DNA from: Bacillus sp. ISL-45 | GTDB lineage: Bacteria > Bacillota > Bacilli > Bacillales > Cytobacillaceae | NCBI RefSeq assembly: GCF_018613195.1 | Contig: NZ_JAGGQQ010000005.1 | Coordinates: 153,593 to 217,592 of the forward strand | DNA: 64,000 nt | Direction: 5' to 3' | Shown: positions 16,596-28,545 of the stretch, one piece after another | Layout: the number at the start of each line of letters is the position of its first letter | Numbering within the stretch: position 1 is the stretch's first letter | The notes under the pieces: generated by a model | Told to the model about the DNA's origin: nothing | The model's input: the letters and a program-made list of their open reading frames with translations, nothing else | The model's database searches: none | Position numbers and translations under genes: made by a program

Positions 16596-17188
16596 AAGGT
16601 ACCGTCGATTTCGTCGGTCCTGAATATATAGTGATTGAAAATAGCGGGATTGGGTATCAAATCATGACACCAAACCCATTTATATTCACAAAAGAAGCAG
16701 GTAAAGAGATTTGTATTTTTACATATCATTATGTCAGAGAAGACCTCATTGCTCTATACGGATTCAAGAATCGAGAAGAAAAGGCGCTTTTCACAAGGCT
16801 TTTGAATGTTTCGGGAATCGGACCGAAAGGGGCTCTGGCCATCCTGGCATCGGGTGAGCCTGGTCAGGTGGTGCAGGCAATTGAAAATGAAGATGAATCG
16901 TTCCTGGTCAAATTCCCTGGAGTAGGCAAGAAGACCGCCAGACAAATGATCCTCGATCTGAAGGGGAAGCTGCATGACCTTGTGCCAGATTACTTCCCTA
17001 ATCTTTTCAATTCGGACGAGGTTGCTGCCACAATAAGCCAGTCGGTTGAATTTGATGAGGCGGTTTTGGCACTTAAGGCGCTGGGTTATTCTGAAAAAGA
17101 AATCCGCAAAATAACTCCAGATTTGAAGAAGGAAACATTGACGACCGATCAATATATAAAGAAAGCCTTACAAAAGCTATTAAAGTAA
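16580..17188 (+). CDS. ruvA: Holliday junction branch migration protein RuvA
   Basis: Tetramer that binds four-way junctions and loads RuvB. OB-fold N-domain ([23 protein letters not shown] pattern, about 1-64), two helix-hairpin-helix motifs ([16 protein letters not shown] and [18 protein letters not shown]), and a C-terminal domain III (about 155-202) that contacts RuvB. TTG start at 16580 behind GAGGGGCGAG; the neighbouring ATG at 16584 is out of frame. 69 bp before ruvB. Confidence 0.95.
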   Translation: MYEFIKGTVDFVGPEYIVIENSGIGYQIMTPNPFIFTKEAGKEICIFTYHYVREDLIALYGFKNREEKALFTRLLNVSGIGPKGALAILASGEPGQVVQAIENEDESFLVKFPGVGKKTARQMILDLKGKLHDLVPDYFPNLFNSDEVAATISQSVEFDEAVLALKALGYSEKEIRKITPDLKKETLTTDQYIKKALQKLLK

Positions 17189-17257
17189 TGCTGAGTTAAC
17201 ATTGACCGATACGATTCAGGATTGGTCAACCAGCTTATAAAGAAGGGTGAGAAACAG

Positions 17258-18259
17258 ATGGAAGAACGAATCATCTCCAGTGAAGCGGGCGACCAGGATG
17301 TTTCATTTGAGCAGAGCCTGCGTCCGCAGACACTCAGGCAATATATCGGCCAGGATAAAGTGAAAGCAAATCTTGAGGTATTTATTGAAGCGGCCAAAAT
17401 GAGGCGTGAAACGCTGGACCATGTGCTGCTCTACGGACCGCCTGGTTTGGGCAAGACGACGCTCGCAGCAATCATCGCCAACGAAATGGGAGTCAACCTC
17501 AGGACGACATCCGGACCGGCGATCGAAAGGCCTGGGGACCTGGCAGCCATCCTGACGGCATTGGAACCTGGCGATGTCCTGTTCATTGATGAAATTCACA
17601 GACTTCCAAGAACGATCGAGGAAGTACTCTATCCCGCTATGGAAGACTTTTGCCTTGATATCGTCATAGGGAAAGGGCCAAGTGCCCGATCTGTCAGGCT
17701 TGATCTCCCGCCGTTCACGCTTATTGGTGCGACAACCCGCGCTGGTTCGTTGTCAGCTCCATTAAGAGACAGGTTTGGAGTATTGAGCCGTTTGGAATAC
17801 TATAATGAGAAACAGCTAACTGATATTGTCGTCAGGACAGCCGAGCTTCTGGAAACTGCCATCGACTGGCCTGCCGCCCAGGAGCTTGCGAGGAGATCGC
17901 GAGGGACGCCGAGAATCGCCAACCGCCTATTGAAGCGGGTACGCGATTTTGCGCAGGTGCGAGGCAATGGCGCTGTTAAGGAAACTCTTGCCCAGGAGGC
18001 ATTGGAACTGATGCAGGTAGACCGTTTGGGACTTGACCATATAGACCATAAATTGCTCAAAGGCATCATTGAAAAATACCGCGGCGGACCGGTCGGATTA
18101 GAGACGATTTCCGCAACCATCGGAGAGGAATCGCAGACAATTGAAGATGTGTATGAGCCATATTTATTGCAGATCGGGTTTTTACAGAGGACACCTAGGG
18201 GAAGAATTGTAACGGAGGCAGTATACCGGCATTTTGAAATGGAGGTGCCTGAGCGATGA
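17258..18259 (+). CDS. ruvB: Holliday junction branch migration helicase RuvB
   Basis: AAA+ motor that drives branch migration with RuvA. Walker [12 protein letters not shown] (about residues 60-70), Walker [10 protein letters not shown], sensor 1 [18 protein letters not shown], and C-terminal winged helix ([29 protein letters not shown] pattern). The ATG at 17258 with AGAAGGGTGAG upstream gives 333 residues, matching the family; the longer upstream reading has no support. Confidence 0.97.
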   Translation: MEERIISSEAGDQDVSFEQSLRPQTLRQYIGQDKVKANLEVFIEAAKMRRETLDHVLLYGPPGLGKTTLAAIIANEMGVNLRTTSGPAIERPGDLAAILTALEPGDVLFIDEIHRLPRTIEEVLYPAMEDFCLDIVIGKGPSARSVRLDLPPFTLIGATTRAGSLSAPLRDRFGVLSRLEYYNEKQLTDIVVRTAELLETAIDWPAAQELARRSRGTPRIANRLLKRVRDFAQVRGNGAVKETLAQEALELMQVDRLGLDHIDHKLLKGIIEKYRGGPVGLETISATIGEESQTIEDVYEPYLLQIGFLQRTPRGRIVTEAVYRHFEMEVPER

Positions 18260-18462
18260 CAGGTGCAGCTAAGTTCGTGATGGTCGCCGGGGCCGTCATT
18301 TTCATCATTGGCTTCATCATGCAGTTTGTCAATTTGGGAAGGCTTCCAGGAGACATCGTCATAAAAAAAGGCAACACGACCTTTTACTTCCCAATTGTGA
18401 CATCCATCCTGGCAAGCATTATCTTGTCTGCGATCTTTTACTTTATCGGCCGATTCAGATGA
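18256..18462 (+). CDS. DUF2905 membrane protein
   Basis: Protein of 68 residues with two membrane spans (about 5-25 and 45-65) joined by a conserved LGRLPGDI loop, the DUF2905 hallmark. Function unknown. The ATG overlaps the TGA of ruvB (ATGA), so translation is coupled; AGGTG lies inside the ruvB end. Confidence 0.85.
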   Translation: MTGAAKFVMVAGAVIFIIGFIMQFVNLGRLPGDIVIKKGNTTFYFPIVTSILASIILSAIFYFIGRFR

Positions 18463-18507
18463 TCGGCCCATGAACAAAATAAATAGAAACTTAGTAAGGG
18501 TGACAAC

Positions 18508-20735
<2,228 letters not shown>

Positions 20736-20806
20736 ATAAACTGCTTTTTAATAAGGCTGCTCTCGCATGGCGTCATCAGCCTTGAACATGAAAGGAGGGG
20801 AAATGA

Positions 20807-21082
20807 ATGGAAGGATTAGTAGGTACAGTATTCCCGCTATTGTTGATGTTTGTACTATTCTATTTCTTGTTGATCCGCCCTCAGCAAAAGAGGCAGAAAG
20901 CGGTTCAGCAAATGCAGAGCGACCTGCAAAAAGGTGATAAAGTAGTAACAATCGGCGGTTTGCATGGAATTGTCGATGCACTTGATGAAGGTACTGTTGT
21001 CATCAAATGTGGAGACGGAAGCCGTCTTACATATGACCGCGCGGCAATCCGCGACGTCAAGGAATCAGCAGCAGGAGTATAA
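20807..21082 (+). CDS. yajC: Preprotein translocase subunit YajC
   Basis: Small SecDF-associated membrane protein (91 residues; YrbF in B. subtilis). One membrane span (about 4-24, LLMFVLFYFLLIRPQQKRQ) followed by the cytosolic domain with GDKVVTIGGLHGIV. ATG at 20807 with AAAGGAGGGG upstream. secDF itself is 4 kb downstream. Confidence 0.93.
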   Translation: MEGLVGTVFPLLLMFVLFYFLLIRPQQKRQKAVQQMQSDLQKGDKVVTIGGLHGIVDALDEGTVVIKCGDGSRLTYDRAAIRDVKESAAGV

Positions 21083-21086
21083 CGAA

Positions 21087-21215
21087 AAGCGGAAGCGTCT
21101 CAAGGCTGCAACCAGACAACCGACTCGAGCTGCTCAAAGCTAACGCTTCTGCAAGATACTCGAGGAAGCTATTTCTAGGATGAAAACTGGCTGGGCGCTG
21201 GAGCTGGACAATAAT
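21087..21215. repeat. AAAAGCGGAAGCG-type intergenic repeat
   Basis: Starts AAAAGCGGAAGCG and ends near GGGCGCTGGAGCTGGAC. I recall both end motifs from a widespread non-coding repeat of Bacillus-group genomes. The internal part (CCGACTCGAGCTGCTCAAAGC) is diverged. A partial copy in the opposite orientation is at 16425-16479. Confidence 0.5.
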
Positions 21216-21251
21216 CGAAGTGTAAAATGTAATAGCTATTTTTCAAACGAA

Positions 21252-21283
21252 AAAGAAGCGAACTCTCGGTTCGCTTCTTTTTT
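21252..21283. terminator. Bidirectional terminator between yajC and the minus-strand membrane gene
   Basis: AAAGAAGCGAAC / GTTCGCTTCTTT with TCTCG loop and A/T runs on both sides. Confidence 0.88.
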
Positions 21284-21668
21284 ATGCCTTTGAAGGACCG
21301 CCAACGATGTTTACACCGAGAATGCCACCCATCATAGCTGTGAGAATATAGCAAATATGGTAGATGATTTGTTCAATTGAAAATAGGCTGTCATAACCCA
21401 GGTATTGAAACAGGAAAATAACTAAAGAATAAACCAGGCCCGTTGCTCCTCCAATCATCCACCCTTTTTCTTTTCCATTTCCGCCAGTAATAAAGCCGCC
21501 GATGAAAATGGATAAAAAAGAAATGGATGTCATGACGTACTGAAGTGAAGCTTCTTGGACAGAAGTGAACTTTAAAAGAAGAGAAAATATCAAACTGCTC
21601 ACGATTGCCAGTAGAAATATTGCAATTACCCCGTACAGGACGGCCCTTCCTAAACTTTTGGATTCCAT
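21282..21668 (-). CDS. TIGR04086 family membrane protein
   Basis: Protein of 128 residues with four predicted membrane spans (about 10-30, 42-62, 70-92, 102-124). The conserved ISFLSIFIGGFITGGNGKEKGW region and a second-half GLVYSLVIFLF match the YrzE/TIGR04086 family of unknown function. The ATG at 21668 is preceded by GAGAGGGG; upstream in-frame extension to 21743 lacks a ribosome-binding site. It lies opposite to its neighbours, ending in the shared terminator. Confidence 0.75.
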   Translation of the reverse strand: MESKSLGRAVLYGVIAIFLLAIVSSLIFSLLLKFTSVQEASLQYVMTSISFLSIFIGGFITGGNGKEKGWMIGGATGLVYSLVIFLFQYLGYDSLFSIEQIIYHICYILTAMMGGILGVNIVGGPSKA

Positions 21669-21855
21669 TAACCCCTCTCCTCTCTGATCTGATCCCTTTA
21701 AACGGGAAATGCCTAGTACAAGCATATTCACGAAAAAGGACAAATAGAATCAGTTTTATACAGGAGATATTATAAAAAATACTTAAACAATAAGTATTTT
21801 TTCAGTTCGGAGTTAAAGACTAAAGAGGAATGCTGTGTGAAGGGCGGGGGATACC

Positions 21856-22518
21856 GTGGAACAATATTTGATTATCCTTTTTAGGACAGTTCTCCTTTAT
21901 TTATTGATCCTGTTGATTTTTCGTTTAATGGGAAAAAGGGAAATCGGTGAATTAAGCGTTCTTGATTTGGTTGTCTATATTATGATCGCTGAGATGGCAT
22001 CCGTGGCCATAGAAAATACGAAGGATCCCTTGATCAACACTCTTCTCCCAATCGGCATATTTGTAATCATACAAATTGCACTGGCAGTGCTTTCGCTTAA
22101 AAGCAAAAGATTCAGGGATATCGTGGATGGAAAGCCGACAATCATTATTAATGATGGGAAAATCGATGAAAAAGCCATGCGGTCGCAAAGATATAATTTT
22201 GATGATCTGCTGCTTCAATTAAGAGAAAAGGATGTAGGGGATATTGCCGATGTGGAGTATGCCATTTTGGAGCCGTCCGGTACCCTGTCCATTTTCCAAA
22301 AGAAACAGGGTGAACAGGATGGGGAGCAGGATAGCAGCAGTCTTGCACTTCCTCTGATCATCGATGGCGAGGTCCAGAAGGATAACCTTGGGATGGTTGA
22401 CAAATCAAGTTCCTGGCTGCTGGAGCAGTTAAAAAAACGGGGATACGAAGATCCGGGAGAGATTTCCTTTTGCAGCTACCAAAATGGAGAATTTTATATT
22501 GATCTTAAGGATAAATAA
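21856..22518 (+). CDS. DUF421 (YetF-family) membrane protein
   Basis: Protein of 220 residues with three N-terminal spans (about 5-25, 33-53, 60-80) and a cytosolic DUF421 domain ([20 protein letters not shown], then [19 protein letters not shown]). In Bacillus spores the YetF/SpoVA-linked relatives act in germination, but this YrbG-like member has no firm role. GTG start at 21856 behind GGGCGGGGG. A terminator follows. Confidence 0.85.
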   Translation: MEQYLIILFRTVLLYLLILLIFRLMGKREIGELSVLDLVVYIMIAEMASVAIENTKDPLINTLLPIGIFVIIQIALAVLSLKSKRFRDIVDGKPTIIINDGKIDEKAMRSQRYNFDDLLLQLREKDVGDIADVEYAILEPSGTLSIFQKKQGEQDGEQDSSSLALPLIIDGEVQKDNLGMVDKSSSWLLEQLKKRGYEDPGEISFCSYQNGEFYIDLKDK

Positions 22519-22546
22519 AAACGTGGACAACGCCCACGTTTTTTTC
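22517..22546. terminator. Terminator between converging DUF421 gene and spoVB
   Basis: AAAACGTGG / CCCACGTTTT with an ACAACG loop region and a seven-T run on the plus strand. Confidence 0.85.
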
Positions 22547-24100
22547 TTACCTTTTTATAAATGATGTAAGTACGGATCGTAATTTCGAAAGCTCATTTTT
22601 TCTGATCAACCCAAGCACGACAGAGAGAGACAAGTACAGAATGCTTACAGTGCCTGCATTTATAAGAATCCTTGCTGCCAATGAAAGATTCCCACCAAGC
22701 CAGTCCCAGAGCATGAAGCCCATTGACCCCGATAGAATGATAATAACTAATACCTTTACATAATCTTTTACATAAAAAGTAAATGAAACAGCCTTCAGCA
22801 TGGTCGCGAAATGGAGGAGGGTGATCAGGACAATTCCCATGACCATACCGAGGGCTACGCCGTTTATGCCAAAAGCAGGCTGGCTTGCCAACAGGAAGAT
22901 GACAGCGGTCTTCGCAAGATTTCCAATCAGGCTGTTGATCATCGCTGCCCTGGCCAAATCAAGAGCCTGCAGTGCTGCCTGCAGCGGTCCCTGGAAATAG
23001 TAGAACAGGAAAAATGGTGCCATGAGCTTGATGAATTGTGCTCCATTGGAAGTCCCGTACATCAACGTCATTAAGGGTTCGGCCAGAACATATAAAACGA
23101 CGATTGCCAGGCCCCCTGTTAATAGGGAAAATCGCAAAGATTGCTGCAGAAGATGTTCAATCACCTTCATGTTCTTTCTGGAGTTCGCTTCACTGATAGC
23201 AGGTACAAGTGAGGTGGATAAAGAATAGGTGATGAACGATGGCAATAACAGCAAGGGCATGGCAAAGCCAGTCAATGCCCCATATTGTTTCGTGGCGGCT
23301 ACGGCGGCGACTCCGGCAATCGCCAGACTGTGCGCAACGACAATCGGTTCAAAAAACCAGGAAACAGATCCGATCAATCTTGAACCTGTTGTTGGCAATG
23401 CAATCCCCATTAAATCATTGAAAGTCGACTTTCCGGAATGGACGAATTGAAAGAAGTTCTTTCGCAGCCTAAATTTTTTTCGCAGCTTAAAGGTCGTCAT
23501 CAAATAAATCAATGAAATAAGCTCTCCAATCACTGACGCAATCATGGCACCCGCTGCGGCATATTCAATTCCATACGGCATGAAGGCTTTTGTCAAAACA
23601 GCAATCAAGGTGATCCTGACAAGCTGTTCGATCACTTGTGATATCGCGGATGGCCGCATATTCTGCCTTCCTTGGAAGTAGCCGCGGAGAACCGATGATA
23701 CTGCAACGATCGGAACAATTGGTGCAATGGCAAGCAGCGGCCATTGTGTTCTTGGATCCGTGAACAATGTCTCGGACAGGTATGGAGCAAGCAGAATGAG
23801 CGCTGGTGTAAAGATAATCGATAGGGATATGGTGGTGGCAAGGGAAACGACAAGGATTTTCTTGATTTTTTGGAAGTCGCCTCTTGCCTCAGCTTCAGCC
23901 ACATTTTTTGAAATCGCAACTGGGAGCCCTAGCTGGGTAATTGTCACGACAAGCACCATGGTCGGGAAGGCCATCATATAAAGGCCAACACCTTCCTCGC
24001 CGATGAAACGGGCGATGACAATCCGATTTATGAATCCAAGCACCCTCGTGACGAGGCCGGCCATTAACAAAATAAATGTTCCTTTTAAAAACTTCGACAT
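22547..24100 (-). CDS. spoVB: Stage V sporulation protein B, MOP-superfamily flippase
   Basis: Polytopic membrane protein (517 residues, about 14 spans) of the MATE/MOP lipid-flippase group, needed for spore cortex peptidoglycan. N-terminus FLKGTFILLMAGLVTRVLGF and IVIARFIGEEGVGLYMMAFP, plus the PTTGSRLIGSVSWFFEP segment, are typical of SpoVB. ATG at 24100 has GGGAGCGGA upstream on the minus strand. Divergent from comN. Confidence 0.93.
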   Translation of the reverse strand: MSKFLKGTFILLMAGLVTRVLGFINRIVIARFIGEEGVGLYMMAFPTMVLVVTITQLGLPVAISKNVAEAEARGDFQKIKKILVVSLATTISLSIIFTPALILLAPYLSETLFTDPRTQWPLLAIAPIVPIVAVSSVLRGYFQGRQNMRPSAISQVIEQLVRITLIAVLTKAFMPYGIEYAAAGAMIASVIGELISLIYLMTTFKLRKKFRLRKNFFQFVHSGKSTFNDLMGIALPTTGSRLIGSVSWFFEPIVVAHSLAIAGVAAVAATKQYGALTGFAMPLLLLPSFITYSLSTSLVPAISEANSRKNMKVIEHLLQQSLRFSLLTGGLAIVVLYVLAEPLMTLMYGTSNGAQFIKLMAPFFLFYYFQGPLQAALQALDLARAAMINSLIGNLAKTAVIFLLASQPAFGINGVALGMVMGIVLITLLHFATMLKAVSFTFYVKDYVKVLVIIILSGSMGFMLWDWLGGNLSLAARILINAGTVSILYLSLSVVLGLIRKNELSKLRSVLTSFIKR

Positions 24101-24223
24101 TCCGCTCCCTGCCTTCTCAAAAATGCATATTTCATATACAATTAACTATATGCAAGAAAGTGGACAAAGCATGACAAGGTTAAGACATTTAAAGACTGGA
24201 AAATTGGACGGGGAGGCCAGGTA

Positions 24224-24520
24224 ATGAATCCAAGCCATCAATACGGACGGTTTTACAAGCAAGTGAAACCCGCTCTGGAAAGCAAAGTTGAAGAATTCAA
24301 AATATTCGGTTATGAACAAGTTGGAGAAAAAGAATTATGGGATTATCTCACGAAGAAAAAGTGGAAGAAACCGAAAGAAGAAATTCAAATGTATGAAATT
24401 GTCGCTGATATTTTATCCGCAAAAATCGGCGACGTAATGAATTTCACCACCGTTGAAGCCTTCAAACTGGGAGACTTTGCGCTTGATAATGAAGAAGAAC
24501 GGAAAGAGCTGCTGAAATGA
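24224..24520 (+). CDS. comN: Post-transcriptional regulator ComN
   Basis: Protein of 98 residues, next to spoVB as in B. subtilis, where ComN (YrzD) controls comE operon expression after transcription. Motifs QVKPALESKVEEFKIFGY and ELWDYLTKKKWKKPKEE fit the family. ATG at 24224 follows GGGGAGG. No terminator is obvious before the repeat array downstream. Confidence 0.85.
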   Translation: MNPSHQYGRFYKQVKPALESKVEEFKIFGYEQVGEKELWDYLTKKKWKKPKEEIQMYEIVADILSAKIGDVMNFTTVEAFKLGDFALDNEEERKELLK

Positions 24521-24581
24521 TGAAGCTCTATACTTAAAAGGTTCATAGGTATAGCTGATATCTCCTTTATATGGTTCATTG

Positions 24582-24838
24582 GACATTTTGAGCGAGGTAC
24601 CCCTAAAGAAATGTCTAAAAAGAGGTCTTTAATAGACATTTTGAACAGGGGACCCCAGTGAAATGTCTAAAAAAAGGACTTTAATAGACATTTTGAGCAG
24701 GGAACACCCGTGAAATGTCTAAAAAAAGGTCTTTAATAGACATTTTGGACAGGGAACATCCGTGAAATGTCTAAAAAGGGTTTTAATAGATATTTGAACA
24801 GGAAATGCCGGTGAAATGTCTTTTTGTCAAGTGTTAGA
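24582..24838. repeat. 52-bp tandem repeat array with internal inverted repeats (array B)
   Basis: GACATTTT.GA.CAGG... units begin at 24582, 24635, 24687, 24739 and, decayed, 24789: periods 53, 52, 52, 50. Each unit has a perfect 9-bp palindrome, TAGACATTT / AAATGTCTA, around a GC-richer loop (for example TGAACAGGGGACCCCAGTG). The clearest and longest of five such arrays in the window. Confidence 0.9.
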
Positions 24839-25040
24839 CTAAATATCGAATTATGATACCAAACATTCATAACCCGATTTTTCTGTTTCCAAAATCTAGA
24901 GGGGCTTGATACATAGGGGCTTTTTTCGCCTATTATAAAGCTATATTTCCGATATATCGCATTCATTGATACTCGAAAAAATCCAGGTGCCGATTTTTTC
25001 TTAGACAAGCATTCCCGGTGTAGAAATGGAAAAAGCTTAA
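24839..25040. other. AT-rich non-coding stretch upstream of secDF
   Basis: No credible gene. It holds an inverted repeat, GAAAAAATC / GATTTTTTC (24975-25000), and a weak ATAGG / CCTAT pairing near 24913-24937. Nothing else was recognised. Confidence 0.4.
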
Positions 25041-25069
25041 TTGACAGTTTTTTTAAACTGTTACATAAT
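25041..25069 (+). promoter_or_regulatory. Sigma-A promoter of secDF
   Basis: Perfect TTGACA (25041-25046), 17-bp spacer, CATAAT (25064-25069). The start would lie near 25076, leaving a leader of about 90 nt. Confidence 0.7.
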
Positions 25070-25166
25070 TAGAATGCTATAAATTGGCTACTGTTTATTT
25101 TCTTGGTCTTATGTTTTATTTGTCTGGCAGCATGTTTGTGCGAAGAATAAGGAGGATTTATACATA

Positions 25167-27437
25167 ATGGTAAAACGCAGCCGCATCGTGGCCTTCTTTT
25201 TGCTGGTTATTTTAATCGGAAGTGCCATGGGTGCAACAACCCAGAATATATTGAAAGATATCAAGCTCGGCCTTGACCTGCAGGGTGGTTTTGAGGTTCT
25301 TTATGAAGTCACGCCTCTAAATGGAAAAAAGGGAGAGAAAGTTGACCGTGAAACCCTGAAGAGTACTGCTGAGGCTCTTGAACGAAGAGTCAACGTTCTC
25401 GGTGTCAGTGAACCGAACATTCAGATTGAAGGAGATGACCGGATTCGCGTACAGCTGGCTGGTGTAAAAGACCAGAACAAAGCGCGTGAAATTCTTTCTA
25501 CAGAAGCGAATCTTACCTTCCGTGACGTCAACGACCGCGTCATGATGGATGGCAGTGACCTGGAAGAAAATGGTGCAAAGCAAAGCTTCGACCAGCAAAA
25601 CAAGCCGAGCATTTCAATCACACTTAAAGATGGGGATAAATTCGGCGAGATCACAAAGGAAATCCGTGATATGTACCCTGAAAATCAGCTGATCATCTGG
25701 CTGGATTTCGAAGAAGGGGTTGATTCCTATAAGGAAGAAAGGATGAAGCCTGAACCTAAATTCCTTTCCAATCCTAATGTAGATAAGATCCTGAACCAAA
25801 AGAATGTTGAGATTACTGGTAATTTTACAATTGAAGAAGCCCAGCAGCTCGCTTCTCTGCTTAATGCGGGATCATTGCCGGTTAATTTGGAAGAAACTTA
25901 CTCTGCTTCTGTTGGAGCGAAGTTCGGGGAACAGGCTCTAAATGAGACAGTTTTCGCTGGAATCATCGGTATTCTTGCTGTTTTCGTATTCATGCTCGCT
26001 TTATACCGTATCCCTGGAATTGTCGCAGTTATTACGTTATCTATTTACGTTTACCTCATCCTGCTTGTATTTGATTGGATGAACGGTGTACTCACACTGC
26101 CTGGAATCGCGGCCTTGATCCTCGGTGTCGGTATGGCGGTGGACGCAAACATCATAACCTATGAACGTATCAAAGAAGAATTGAAGGTTGGCCGCAATAT
26201 CAAAGCAGCGTTTGATGCGGGCAGCAAAGGCTCTCTGTCTACGATCTTTGATGCCAACATCACGACTTTGCTGGCCGCAATCGTTTTATTCGCGTACGGG
26301 ACAAGCTCTGTAAAAGGCTTTGCGACCATGCTGATCATCAGTATCCTGGCAAGCTTTATCACAGCAGTCTTCGGTGCACGCTTGTTCCTTGGATTGCTCG
26401 TGAACAGTGGCTTGTTCAAAAACAAACCAGGCTTATTCGGTGTGAAGCCAAGTGAGGTTCATGATATTTCGGAAGGTTTGGATAGTCTGGATTTGAAAAC
26501 CAAGTTCGATAGATTTGATTTCATTAAGAGCCGAAAAAAGTTCTTTACTGCATCTGCTATTCTTATCGGTATTGGACTGATTGCACTCCTCGTGTTCCGC
26601 CTGAATCTTGGAATCGATTTTGCGGCTGGGACAAGGGTAGAGGTCATGTCTGACAGCAAACTTACAGCGGAACAATTAAAAGCTGAGCTTAAGCAAGTTG
26701 ATTTGGAAACAAACGATATTGTCATCTCCGGTGATAATGGCGAAATTGGCGTTGCAAGATTTAAAACAGTTCTAACCAAAGATGAGATCTCTAAGCTTAA
26801 ATCTCACTTCAAGGAAGAATTCGGTGCCGAACCGAATGTTGGAACAGTTTCACCGACAATCGGTAAAGAACTGGCTAAGAATGCCATGATTGCAGTTGCC
26901 ATTGCTTCCGTGGGGATCATTATCTATGTAACGATCCGCTTTGAGATTTACATGGCGCTGGCTGCAATAGTCGCATTGCTTCATGACGCGTTCTTTATCA
27001 TTGTTCTATTCAGTCTCACAAGGCTTGAAGTTGATATTACCTTCATAGCGGCTGTCCTGACAATTGTTGGTTATTCAATCAATGATACAATTGTTACTTT
27101 TGACAGGATGCGTGAGAATATGGTGAAGAAGAAACGCCTAAAGACACCGGAAGATATTGCGGATGTAGTAAATGCTTCTCTTCGTCAGACACTTGGCCGT
27201 TCGGTTAACACCATCCTGACTGTTGTCATAACAGTTGTGGCTCTGTTGCTATTCGGCAGCCAATCAATCTGGAATTTCTCTTTCGCCCTTCTTATTGGTC
27301 TAATTGCCGGTACTTATTCTTCCATTTTCATCGCAGCACAGCTGTGGTATGTATGGAAGAAGAAAGAGCTTAAGAAGAAAGGCACAATCAAGACTTTTAA
27401 GGAAAAGAAAGTCTACACAGATGAGCCTCAAGTTTAA
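25167..27437 (+). CDS. secDF: Protein translocase subunit SecDF (fused)
   Basis: Single-chain fusion of SecD and SecF (756 residues) that uses the proton-motive force to help complete protein export. SecD half: first span, IKLGLDLQGGFEVLYEV, the large extracellular P1 domain (about 60-250), then five spans with the GVGMAVDANIITYERIKEE motif. SecF half (from about 455): LNLGIDFAAGTRVEV, extracellular P4 domain, and GYSINDTIVTFDRMRENM. Start ATG at 25167 with AAGGAGG. Confidence 0.97.
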   Translation: MVKRSRIVAFFLLVILIGSAMGATTQNILKDIKLGLDLQGGFEVLYEVTPLNGKKGEKVDRETLKSTAEALERRVNVLGVSEPNIQIEGDDRIRVQLAGVKDQNKAREILSTEANLTFRDVNDRVMMDGSDLEENGAKQSFDQQNKPSISITLKDGDKFGEITKEIRDMYPENQLIIWLDFEEGVDSYKEERMKPEPKFLSNPNVDKILNQKNVEITGNFTIEEAQQLASLLNAGSLPVNLEETYSASVGAKFGEQALNETVFAGIIGILAVFVFMLALYRIPGIVAVITLSIYVYLILLVFDWMNGVLTLPGIAALILGVGMAVDANIITYERIKEELKVGRNIKAAFDAGSKGSLSTIFDANITTLLAAIVLFAYGTSSVKGFATMLIISILASFITAVFGARLFLGLLVNSGLFKNKPGLFGVKPSEVHDISEGLDSLDLKTKFDRFDFIKSRKKFFTASAILIGIGLIALLVFRLNLGIDFAAGTRVEVMSDSKLTAEQLKAELKQVDLETNDIVISGDNGEIGVARFKTVLTKDEISKLKSHFKEEFGAEPNVGTVSPTIGKELAKNAMIAVAIASVGIIIYVTIRFEIYMALAAIVALLHDAFFIIVLFSLTRLEVDITFIAAVLTIVGYSINDTIVTFDRMRENMVKKKRLKTPEDIADVVNASLRQTLGRSVNTILTVVITVVALLLFGSQSIWNFSFALLIGLIAGTYSSIFIAAQLWYVWKKKELKKKGTIKTFKEKKVYTDEPQV

Positions 27438-27450
27438 TAAAAAGCAAACT

Positions 27451-27482
27451 AAAATACCACGGACTTTCCGTGGTATTTTTTT
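27451..27482 (+). terminator. Terminator after secDF
   Basis: AATACCACGG / CCGTGGTATT around ACTTT, followed by seven T. Confidence 0.9.
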
Positions 27483-27601
27483 CACTTTTGGTTAGAACAA
27501 CCATATTTCAGGATAAAATAAAAGGAATGCCGACAGACTAAATATGGTGGAATAAGTAAAGGACGCGGAATAAAAGCTCTTTACAGAGAGGAGTTTTGCT
27601 G

Positions 27602-28525
27602 TTGGAAAAAGACGTTCGTTTTAAGAAGGCTGAATTTGCCGCAATGGTTGGCGTTGTCGGTAATATTATACTGGCAGGATTGAAGTGGGGGGTCGGCATC
27701 TATGCTAACAGTAAAGCTCTTGTAGCGGATGCAGTCCATTCTGCATCTGATGTAGTGGGTTCATTAGCTGTATACATAGGTCTTAAGGCGGCGAAAGCTC
27801 CGCCGGATGAAGATCATCCTTACGGTCATGGCAAGGCCGAATCAATTGCTGCCATCATTGTGGCAGTATTATTAATGCTTGTGGGAGTCGAAATCGGCAG
27901 ATCATCGTTCGAAGCATTTTTTCATCCTATTGAACCTCCAAAATCTGTGGCGATTGTGGCTGTAGTCGTTTCAATTATAGTAAAAGAGGGAATGTTCAGG
28001 TACAAATACAGATTGGGGAAGCAATTAAAGAGTGACGCGCTGATCGTCAATGCGTATGAGCATAGATCGGATGTCTATTCCTCCATCGCTGCACTAATAG
28101 GGATCAGCGCGGCTGTGTTGGGCGGGATGTTTGGAATTGGGTGGCTGGAATACGCCGACCCGGTGACAGGTCTGCTAGTAGCCTTGCTGGTCATCAGGAT
28201 GGCATGGAAGCTTGGCAAGGAGTCGATCCATAATGCACTTGACCACGTCCTTCATGAAGAGGATACAGAAGAATTCAGGACTGTTGTCCAATCAATTCCT
28301 GAAGTAAAGAAATTGGATGAATTACATGCCAGAGAGCACGGTCACTATGTTATCATTGATTTAAAAATATCTGTCGATCCACATATTACCGTGGAACAGG
28401 GCCACCGGATTGGAAAAAGTGTGAAAAAGAATCTGATGGAAAATAAAAATGTCCAAAATGTTCTGGTCCATATAAATCCGTTCAGTGAGAGTGAAGATTC
28501 CGAGGATGGCGTAGATATTCAATAA
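27602..28525 (+). CDS. Cation diffusion facilitator family efflux transporter
   Basis: Divalent-metal/proton antiporter, six spans and a cytosolic C-terminal domain (307 residues). Metal-site motifs are present on the family's two helices: VADAVHSASDVV and NAYEHRSDVYSS; HPYGHGKAESI is the interhelical signature. The C-terminal ferredoxin-like domain (about 215-290) includes ELHAREHGHYVIIDLKISVD. Closest known relatives are Mn(II)/Fe(II) exporters (MneP/MneS, FieF); substrate cannot be told. TTG at 27602 suits GAGAGGAG better than the TTG at 27596. In B. subtilis a different gene occupies this slot. Confidence 0.88.
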   Translation: MEKDVRFKKAEFAAMVGVVGNIILAGLKWGVGIYANSKALVADAVHSASDVVGSLAVYIGLKAAKAPPDEDHPYGHGKAESIAAIIVAVLLMLVGVEIGRSSFEAFFHPIEPPKSVAIVAVVVSIIVKEGMFRYKYRLGKQLKSDALIVNAYEHRSDVYSSIAALIGISAAVLGGMFGIGWLEYADPVTGLLVALLVIRMAWKLGKESIHNALDHVLHEEDTEEFRTVVQSIPEVKKLDELHAREHGHYVIIDLKISVDPHITVEQGHRIGKSVKKNLMENKNVQNVLVHINPFSESEDSEDGVDIQ

Positions 28526-28545
28526 GTCTCAGGGGAGGGGATAGA

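Noticed and set aside
24733-25008. Minus-strand frame of 91 codons upstream of secDF
   Set aside because: Starts inside repeat array B, lacks a ribosome-binding site and has no recognisable domain.
24570-25166. Novel defence or mobile island in the 640-bp gap before secDF
   Set aside because: No gene, no transposase, no att-like duplications; only the repeat array, a promoter and AT-rich filler.
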